Source: Syntrophomonas sp.
GTDB lineage: Bacteria; Bacillota; Syntrophomonadia; Syntrophomonadales; Syntrophomonadaceae
Direction of reading: 5' to 3'
DNA: 5,442 nucleotides
Assembly (NCBI GenBank): GCA_003444615.1
Contig: DLUN01000084.1
Span: 1-5,442 of the forward strand
Of this stretch, positions 1 to 5,442 are shown one piece after another. Made by a program: the position numbers and the translations under genes. Numbering within the stretch: position 1 is the first letter of the stretch; the number at the start of each line of letters is the position of its first letter. Under the pieces are notes generated by a model. It was given only the letters and a program-made list of their open reading frames with translations, did no database searches and had not been told where the DNA came from.

Positions 1-1502
1 AGCACTTCTTCCGTGGCATCATTGGCCACAAAGAAAAATTCCTTATCGTCCATTTCCGTGTACTTTAATACCTGTTCATAAACAAACTTTAGCCATTTAA
101 CACTTTTGTAAATCAAACAGATAATGGAGAAATGAGGCCGGAATACTTCGGACCGGTATTCTTCCACATAGGCCAGGGACTCTTCCCAGGTAAGGGGAAC
201 CGGTTTTTCATCATCCTGATACAACCCGGGCGGAAACAAAGAGCGGGGCACTTTCTCCAGCACCAATTGTTCTTCACTTATTAACCGGTCCAGCATTTCA
301 TATCCCCTTTGCCCGTGGGCTTGATAAGTTAGATACTTATGAGCCAGTCGCTGCTTGGTAGAAAAACCATAATGCAATACCTTCACTGCATCTGTCCACT
401 GTATACGTTTGATGTTGTCAGGATAGGGACGCTGGTGTAATCCCGGCAGGGTCTCTTCATAACGCATTCCCGGAGTAACCCGCCATAAACGCACAAACCA
501 GCCCGCATCATATAAACTGTCTACCCGTCTCCAGTTGTTACTCCGCCACAGGTTTATCTCGTGAAATACTACCCCATCCACCTGTTCTTCTTCACACATG
601 GCGCATAACGCTTGCAGGTATTCGGCCGCATGGGCAGTAAGCACTTCATCAGCATCCAGCCACAAAATGAAATCGGGAGATAGTTGCAAAGCTTCTTCCA
701 ACAGCCGCTGCTTATGACTTCTTTCGTTAACAAAATCGTTTTTAATACCTCGAATTACATAAGGAGTTTGCTGCAGCATGTATTCGTAACTGCCGTCTGT
801 ACTGCCGTCATCGTAAACCACCAGCGCATTTACCAGGGGCTTGACGTACTTTACAAAGCGCTCCAGGTTTCCTTTGCTGAGTTCGTTGTATACTTGGCAA
901 ATGCAGACGATAGAGTATCTTCTGGAGGGAACAGGAAGATGCGGTTCTTTCCAGGATAATTGACTCCGTCGTTTCCGGCAGATAGCCAAGCCTGGAGATA
1001 CAGGAATAGTTACCATTTCATACTCGTCGGTTTGCCGGGACAGTTCTTCAGCCGCCAGATAAGCCGTGCCGCACCACTCTGGCCTGATAAATGCCTGACT
1101 GCCGGGGTGAACATCATGAAGCAGGATGATTCCATGGGGAGATACAAAAGGAAAAAAGCTGCGAAAATCATTCAAAACGGCTTCCTGATCGTGATCAGCG
1201 TCTATGAACAGCATATCAATCATCAAGGGTTCCTGGGCTAACTGCTTGGCAAACTCTTGGGTGGTAGCCAGGACAAAACTGGTTTTTTCACTTTTTTGCA
1301 TGAATGTTTCTGCCCGGGGGTCTACATCTACTCCAATTAGTTTTTCCGCAAAGGGTATGATACGGTTGAATACTGCACATTTGGATATTCCCAGTTCAAC
1401 ATATACCCGGGGCCGAATAATGCTGGCTAAGTGCACAATAAAATCTTCATGCCAGATCAATCCCCGGTGACTGCTTATATCAATTAAGTGCGAAATGCTC
1501 AT
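1..1502 (-). CDS. Methyltransferase-glycosyltransferase fusion protein, partial (C-terminus beyond window)
   Basis: This reading frame stays open for 500 codons from ATG at 1502-1500 and runs off the left edge. The start has a good ribosome site (AGAGGTGAT just upstream). Three domains are visible. Residues about 15-175 look like a class I SAM-dependent methyltransferase of the Methyltransf_24/CmcI type: motif I VELGISKC at 35-42, an acidic residue after strand 2 (GVDVD, 57-61), IDADHD at 100-105 and LLHD at 127-130. Residues about 195-390 form a family 2 (GT-A) glycosyltransferase, with SIVCICQVYNE at 197-207, the nucleotide-binding DDGSTDGS at 231-238 and the metal-binding DAD at 283-285. 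From about residue 455 (HFSIICLIYKS) a second GT2-like domain seems to begin before the window cuts it off. Motif I has Cys42 where Gly is usual. No signal peptide or membrane segment is seen, so it is probably cytoplasmic. As last visible gene of the sugar-nucleotide operon it probably transfers, and may methylate, the sugar made by its neighbours. The acceptor is unknown. Confidence 0.85.
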   Translation of the reverse strand, partial: MSISHLIDISSHRGLIWHEDFIVHLASIIRPRVYVELGISKCAVFNRIIPFAEKLIGVDVDPRAETFMQKSEKTSFVLATTQEFAKQLAQEPLMIDMLFIDADHDQEAVLNDFRSFFPFVSPHGIILLHDVHPGSQAFIRPEWCGTAYLAAEELSRQTDEYEMVTIPVSPGLAICRKRRSQLSWKEPHLPVPSRRYSIVCICQVYNELSKGNLERFVKYVKPLVNALVVYDDGSTDGSYEYMLQQTPYVIRGIKNDFVNERSHKQRLLEEALQLSPDFILWLDADEVLTAHAAEYLQALCAMCEEEQVDGVVFHEINLWRSNNWRRVDSLYDAGWFVRLWRVTPGMRYEETLPGLHQRPYPDNIKRIQWTDAVKVLHYGFSTKQRLAHKYLTYQAHGQRGYEMLDRLISEEQLVLEKVPRSLFPPGLYQDDEKPVPLTWEESLAYVEEYRSEVFRPHFSIICLIYKSVKWLKFVYEQVLKYTEMDDKEFFFVANDATEEV

Positions 1503-1518
1503 GATATCACCTCTTAGT

Positions 1519-2604
1519 CTATTCCGGATATTTTCCCATTATAATTTTGGCGACCGTGGTGCTGACCGAGTCTCTTAGATATTCAAAGGGCATTGCCCAT
1601 TTTGAGTCCAAATTTATAACCGCATCTACTGCTTGTAAAATAATGCCAGGATCCCATCCAGCTAAGATACTGCTGCCGCATTCAACTGTTTCTGGTCTTT
1701 CAGTAACATGGCGAAGAGTAACATTGGGAATTTGCATGATACAGCATTCCTCCTGAACGGTTCCACTGTCACTTAATACACACAATGCCTGTTGTTCCAA
1801 ACGAACAAAATTAAACAATCCCAAGGGTTCAAGCATTTTGACTCCGTCACCCGCAACGGTAATTCCCCTTTTTAGAAGTTGGGAACGGGTACGGGGATGC
1901 AGGCTGCAGATTACTGGAACTTCATATTCAAGATTAAGCAGCTGTAAAGCCTCCATTAGCTGGCTCAGCCGCTCCACATTATCTACATTTTCTGACCGGT
2001 GCAGGGTTACCAGGAAATATTTATGGGGTTCCAGCTGTAAGTCTTGTAATACAGGGCTGGCTTGGATCTGAGCAGAATAAAACTGCAAGACTTCAAAAAT
2101 GGGATTGCCTATAACGAAAATACGCTCAGAGGCGATTCCCTCTCTTAGTAAATTCGCCCGGCTTCTTTCTGTATAGGGTAGAAGTATATCGCTGCAATGG
2201 TCTACAATACGCCGGTTGACCTCTTCCGGTACCTGATCATCGTAGCAGCGGTTGCCCGCCTCCATATGAAATACCGGAACACCTGCTCGTTTGGCAGCGA
2301 TAGCTGCCAAAGCGCTGTTGGTATCGCCCAATATGAGTACCCTGTCGGGTTGTTCAATGGAAATAACCTTTTCACAAGCCTTTAAGATGGTACCTATCTG
2401 TTCCATATTGCTTATCAACGGGCAGTCAAATTCATAATCAGGTGAACGCAGCCCCAATTCACTGAAAAAAACATCCTTGAGGCGGGAATCGAAGTTTTGA
2501 CCAGTATGAACCAGAACATGCTGGCATAATTGATCTAACAGAGGAATCACCCGGCTTAACCTGATTATTTCCGGCCGTGTCCCCAGTATGGTCATTATTT
2601 TCAT
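1519..2604 (-). CDS. wecB: Non-hydrolysing UDP-N-acetyl-sugar 2-epimerase (WecB family, WbjD/FnlC/CapG type)
   Basis: 361 residues, normal full length for the family. It has the two-Rossmann GT-B-like fold signatures in order: GTRPE at 8-12, HTGQN at 33-37, GDTNSALA at 93-100, HMEAGNRC at 113-120, PEEVNRR at 126-132, GNPIFEVL at 166-173, LHRSEN at 201-206, SLHPRTR at 234-240 and SDSGTVQEE at 278-286. The equivalents of E. coli WecB's Asp95, Glu117, Glu131 and His213 appear to be D94, E115, E127 or E128 and H202, so it should be active. The variant HMEAGNRC...VPEEVNRR is, from memory, typical of the WbjD/FnlC/CapG branch that inverts C2 of an L-amino sugar nucleotide, rather than of the ManNAc-making enzymes. 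It would thus catalyse the last step to UDP-L-FucNAc or UDP-L-QuiNAc in the cytoplasm. Its ATG overlaps the upstream stop codon as ATGA, indicating translational coupling; GGAGAG lies 9 nt upstream. Classical UDP-GlcNAc 2-epimerase activity is the alternative. Confidence 0.92.
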   Translation of the reverse strand: MKIMTILGTRPEIIRLSRVIPLLDQLCQHVLVHTGQNFDSRLKDVFFSELGLRSPDYEFDCPLISNMEQIGTILKACEKVISIEQPDRVLILGDTNSALAAIAAKRAGVPVFHMEAGNRCYDDQVPEEVNRRIVDHCSDILLPYTERSRANLLREGIASERIFVIGNPIFEVLQFYSAQIQASPVLQDLQLEPHKYFLVTLHRSENVDNVERLSQLMEALQLLNLEYEVPVICSLHPRTRSQLLKRGITVAGDGVKMLEPLGLFNFVRLEQQALCVLSDSGTVQEECCIMQIPNVTLRHVTERPETVECGSSILAGWDPGIILQAVDAVINLDSKWAMPFEYLRDSVSTTVAKIIMGKYPE

Positions 2605-3665
2605 CGCAAAAACTCTCCATCGTATTTTAATTCCGAATCAATATCCAGATTATGAAACCTTAGCAACTCGCTGATTTGCTCAAGGTTAAGCACGTTGTCT
2701 CTTGAACTGTATTCTTTCGTCAGGGGTGTCTCCTTAGAAATTGACTGCCAGAGTTCAGGCAGCATGGGTTTTATTACGTAATAGTCCCTCCTTGGATAGG
2801 AATGCCATGCCTCTTCTTCGGAAACTAGTATTTCATGCACCTTTTCTCCAGGTCTAATACCTGTAAATACAGTTTCAACAGGACGAGAGCCGATTAAAGC
2901 TTTGGCTACGTCTACTATGCGTGCAGAAGGTACTTTGGGAACATATACTTCTCCCGGAGCAGCATCTTCCAAAGCAGTTAACACTGTATCAACTGCCCGA
3001 TCAAGGGACAGCAGGAAACGGGTCATATCAGGTGTAGTAATAGTAACTGGTCCCCCATTTTTGATCTGTTCATGAAAGAGGGGTATAACTGATCCCCGTG
3101 AAGCCAGCACATTGCCGTAGCGAACACATACGAAGCGTGTCGAAGGAACAGCAATATTAGCCGCAATAAAAATTCGTTCTTGGATGGCTTTGGTCATGCC
3201 CATTACATTTATAGGTTTACATGCCTTATCGGTAGATACCCCTACCACTGTATGAATGGGAAACTTATGTTGTTTAATAGCCTGAACGATGTTATAGGCT
3301 CCAACAATATTGGTCTGTACTGCCTCATAAGGGAAGTATTCGCAAGAAGGTACCTGTTTCAGGGCGGCCGCATTGATAACCACGTCTACACCATCCAAGG
3401 CTGAACACACGGAATGGTAATTCCGTATATCGCCTATGCGGAATTCTACTAAACGGCGAAAATCCTCATAAATGATTTCATCAGTAACCCTGGTTTTCTG
3501 CTGGTAATCCACTCTCATAAAATGCTGTTTAGCTTCGTCCCGGGAAAAAATAATGATCTTCCGGGGCAGATTAGACTGGTCATTCAGCAGCCGGCGGGTT
3601 AATACTTTCCCCAGTGACCCGGTTCCTCCGCTGATCAGCACAGTTTTATCTTTAACCAGTGACAT
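2601..3665 (-). CDS. capE: UDP-N-acetylglucosamine 4,6-dehydratase/5-epimerase (CapE/FnlA/WbjB type)
   Basis: 354 residues, a complete extended short-chain dehydrogenase of the polysaccharide biosynthesis family. The NAD(P)-binding glycine motif is GGTGSLG at 13-19; GDIRN at 78-82, NAAALKQVP at 98-106, STDKA at 144-148, RYGNVLASRGSVIPLF at 182-197 and IRPGEKVHEIL at 270-280 follow in the expected order. The usual catalytic YxxxK reads M155-G-M-T-K159. Met in place of Tyr is described for S. aureus CapE and separates that group from the PseB/FlaA1 type, which keeps Tyr. The predicted reaction is conversion of UDP-GlcNAc into UDP-2-acetamido-2,6-dideoxy-4-keto-L-hexose, the first step of L-FucNAc/L-QuiNAc synthesis. 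The start is well supported: GGGGAGG lies 7 nt upstream, inside the end of the reductase gene, and only 2 nt separate the two genes. The last bases overlap the 2-epimerase start. The neighbours supply the 4-reductase and the 2-epimerase that the pathway needs. Confidence 0.93.
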   Translation of the reverse strand: MSLVKDKTVLISGGTGSLGKVLTRRLLNDQSNLPRKIIIFSRDEAKQHFMRVDYQQKTRVTDEIIYEDFRRLVEFRIGDIRNYHSVCSALDGVDVVINAAALKQVPSCEYFPYEAVQTNIVGAYNIVQAIKQHKFPIHTVVGVSTDKACKPINVMGMTKAIQERIFIAANIAVPSTRFVCVRYGNVLASRGSVIPLFHEQIKNGGPVTITTPDMTRFLLSLDRAVDTVLTALEDAAPGEVYVPKVPSARIVDVAKALIGSRPVETVFTGIRPGEKVHEILVSEEEAWHSYPRRDYYVIKPMLPELWQSISKETPLTKEYSSRDNVLNLEQISELLRFHNLDIDSELKYDGEFLR

Positions 3666-3667
3666 TA

Positions 3668-4564
3668 TTAAGCCTCCCCATGTTGGTAATAGGGTGAATC
3701 CAGGTAGTCCTGATACATAGCAGCCACCATATCCGCCCAGCTAGGAGCAGAATAGTTGATTAAACTGCGCAGGCGCTGAGAATTCAGAGAACGATCACAA
3801 GCAGTATCGTAATAAGGTTCAATTACAATGGATTTGCCATATTGCCTGGCTATTAAGTTCAGAAGTTCGTATTTGGAAATAGGCTGTGAAGATAAATGGT
3901 ATACACCGCTTAAACTGGTATTAGGAATGATACAATCGGCTAATACTTTGGCTAGCTCTATAGTTGGAAATCCTGAAAAGATGTGACGGCAATAGCCCTG
4001 TACCCATTCTGTCTGGGCAAGAAACCATTCTACCAGACCTTGTTTAGTATGGAGTTCATGACCGATAATTGACGTGCGCAAAGTCAAGGTATGGGGGTAA
4101 TTCACTTCACCCAACAACTTAGTTCTTCCGTAAAGATCCACTGCGTCAGCTACATCATCCTCGGTATAGTAACCCTTGGTACCTGCAAAAACACAATCAG
4201 TGCTGATATGAATAAAACGAATGCCTCTTTCTCCGCATGCCTGGGCAATGAGATGAGGCAAGAGGGCATTAACGGATATATTTAGTACTGCGTCATTGGC
4301 CAGGGGACTCTGTTTTACTAAACCTATGCAATTGATCACCACATGAGGTTTAATGGTATCCAAAACTTCGACTATCTTTGGGAAATTACCAGCATCAACA
4401 CCCCATATCATGGCAGTTACCAGGGATTCGGGTATATATTTGGCTAAATCATTGCTGCGTACGGTAGTAAATACCTCTAAATGTGCCTGCTTGGAAAGAT
4501 GCAGGAAGAGTTTATGTCCTAACATTCCGCTGCCGCCAAGAATCAAAACTTTACATAATCCCAT
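3668..4564 (-). CDS. RmlD-like SDR reductase, probable UDP-4-keto-L-sugar 4-reductase
   Basis: 298 residues, first gene of the leftward operon. It is an extended SDR of the dTDP-4-dehydrorhamnose reductase (RmlD) type: cofactor motif GGSGMLG at 10-16, INCIG at 77-81, HISTDCVFAG at 119-128, catalytic Tyr/Lys in Y145-G-R-T-K149 and RTSIIGHEL at 163-171. The catalytic residues are intact. Beside a CapE-type dehydratase and a WbjD-type epimerase the likely role is stereospecific reduction of the 4-keto group of the UDP-L-sugar intermediate. The S. aureus/Pseudomonas enzyme for that step (CapF/WbjC) is about 370 residues with a C-terminal cupin domain. This protein ends at about RmlD length with no cupin, which resembles the RmlD-like reductase (WbvR) of the V. 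cholerae O37 UDP-L-QuiNAc pathway. Hence L-QuiNAc or L-RhaNAc is as plausible as L-FucNAc. The start ATG at 4564-4562 is preceded by AAAGGA with 8 nt spacing. No RmlA/B/C genes are present, so ordinary dTDP-rhamnose synthesis is unlikely. Confidence 0.85.
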   Translation of the reverse strand: MGLCKVLILGGSGMLGHKLFLHLSKQAHLEVFTTVRSNDLAKYIPESLVTAMIWGVDAGNFPKIVEVLDTIKPHVVINCIGLVKQSPLANDAVLNISVNALLPHLIAQACGERGIRFIHISTDCVFAGTKGYYTEDDVADAVDLYGRTKLLGEVNYPHTLTLRTSIIGHELHTKQGLVEWFLAQTEWVQGYCRHIFSGFPTIELAKVLADCIIPNTSLSGVYHLSSQPISKYELLNLIARQYGKSIVIEPYYDTACDRSLNSQRLRSLINYSAPSWADMVAAMYQDYLDSPYYQHGEA

Positions 4565-4603
4565 GCCATCTATCCTTTCTGTCCCTGAATAGCTTCTAAG
4601 TCA

Positions 4604-4641
4604 GCAGATAGCTACTTTGTATCTGCACAGTCATGCAGATA
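4604..4641. repeat. Three alternating copies of a 7-bp motif (GCAGATA / TATCTGC / GCAGATA)
   Basis: GCAGATA occurs at 4604-4610 and 4635-4641, and its exact reverse complement TATCTGC at 4620-4626. The middle copy forms a perfect 7-bp inverted repeat with either neighbour, with loops of 9 and 8 nt. The two like-oriented copies are 31 bp apart, about three helical turns. The array lies between the candidate leftward promoter and the reductase start codon, so it would be in the transcribed leader. It could be an operator for a dimeric regulator or a pair of mutually exclusive RNA hairpins. The repeat is seen directly; any function is inference. Confidence 0.5.
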
Positions 4642-4649
4642 TTTGTTGT

Positions 4650-4678
4650 TACAATATGTCTCAGCGTCAAAAATAGTT
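4650..4678 (-). promoter_or_regulatory. Candidate sigma-K-type promoter for the leftward sugar operon
   Basis: Read on the minus strand, positions 4658-4650 give CATATTGTA, a full match to the sigma-K -10 consensus CATANNNTA. A 16-nt spacer (4674-4659) separates it from AACT at 4678-4675, which fits the -35 consensus mACm at three of four positions including the central AC. Transcription would start near 4644, giving a leader of about 80 nt before the reductase ATG. The consensus is short and degenerate, so chance matches occur. Expression in the mother cell late in sporulation is inferred. Confidence 0.4.
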
Positions 4679-4758
4679 TCTATTGATCAGATTAAGTTCA
4701 GGGCATAAAAAGCAGGCTGCAGTATAGACTGGCCATGAAAAAACTGGTCGAATAGTAT

Positions 4759-4787
4759 CACAGCTTTCCCCCGCATTCCATATATTG
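4759..4787 (+). promoter_or_regulatory. Candidate sigma-K-type promoter for the collagen-like gene
   Basis: CACA at 4759-4762 fits the sigma-K -35 consensus mACm completely. After a 16-nt spacer comes CATATATTG at 4779-4787, which matches CATANNNTA at five of six fixed positions (final A is G). A start near 4793 would leave a short leader with the Shine-Dalgarno sequence at 4804-4810. CATATATT also partly resembles the sigma-E -10, but no good sigma-E -35 lies at the right distance. The geometry mirrors the leftward candidate, with the same spacer length. Confidence 0.4.
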
Positions 4788-4803
4788 CTATATAACCATA
4801 GAT

Positions 4804-4810
4804 AAGGAGG
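4804..4810 (+). promoter_or_regulatory. Strong Shine-Dalgarno sequence for a TTG start
   Basis: AAGGAGG lies 11 nt before TTG at 4822-4824. An in-frame TAG at 4813-4815 rules out any start further upstream. The first in-frame ATG (4840) is 29 nt from this site and so is too far. The site therefore decides in favour of TTG, although the spacing is slightly long. Confidence 0.7.
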
Positions 4811-4815
4811 TTTAG

Positions 4816-5442
<627 letters not shown>

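Noticed and set aside
684..1470. Three plus-strand open frames of 88-93 codons
   Set aside because: They lie antisense to the continuous methyltransferase-glycosyltransferase frame, which shows domain motifs throughout; they resemble nothing known to me.
4666..4690. Sigma-A -35-like TTGACG on the minus strand (within 4669-4664)
   Set aside because: No acceptable TATAAT-like hexamer lies 16-18 nt downstream.
4728..4747. Direct repeat ACTGG spaced by 15 bp upstream of the collagen-like gene
   Set aside because: Only five bases long; expected by chance.
4750..4780. Sigma-G-like pair GAATA and CATTCCA
   Set aside because: The -10 has a mismatch and the 19-nt spacer is longer than usual; the overlapping sigma-K-type pair fits better.

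Overview
The window looks like chromosomal DNA of an endospore-forming member of the Bacillota, more probably an anaerobic clostridial-type organism than a Bacillus (weak inference). The grounds are strong AGGAGG-type ribosome binding sites, a BclA-like Gly-X-Thr collagen protein of the kind found on spore surfaces, and two divergent promoter candidates that resemble the late mother-cell sporulation factor sigma-K. Nothing in the window identifies a genus.

Layout. Positions 1-4564 hold four tightly packed genes, all on the minus strand, so transcription runs from right to left. The order is an RmlD-like sugar-nucleotide 4-reductase (4564-3668), a CapE/FnlA-type UDP-GlcNAc 4,6-dehydratase/5-epimerase (3665-2601), a WbjD/FnlC-type UDP-sugar 2-epimerase (2604-1519), and a large methyltransferase plus glycosyltransferase fusion (1502 to beyond position 1). 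Junctions are a 2-nt gap, a 4-nt ATGA overlap and a 16-nt gap, so they almost certainly form one operon. The large fusion gene is open at the window edge. Positions 4565-4821 are a divergent control region. From 4822 to beyond 5442 a collagen-like protein is encoded on the plus strand, also open at the window edge.

How the genes fit together. The three sugar-nucleotide enzymes match the known three-enzyme route from UDP-GlcNAc to a UDP-2-acetamido-2,6-dideoxy-L-hexose (UDP-L-FucNAc or UDP-L-QuiNAc). The fourth gene could transfer and/or methylate the sugar. The divergent gene encodes a protein with Thr in the third position of 47 of 49 collagen triplets, which is the pattern of heavily O-glycosylated bacterial collagens such as BclA. 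My working model is a self-contained spore-surface glycoprotein locus: a substrate (the collagen-like protein), a dedicated L-amino-sugar supply and a glycosyl/methyl transferase, switched on together late in sporulation. Gene families are seen in the sequence; the link between them is inference.

Most unusual structure. The collagen region carries a strict superperiod. Every 26 residues (78 bp) the Gly-X-Y register is broken by a lone Gly-Thr dipeptide. This occurs three times in tandem, preceded by a 96-bp spacing and followed by a variant in which the Gly is replaced by Glu.
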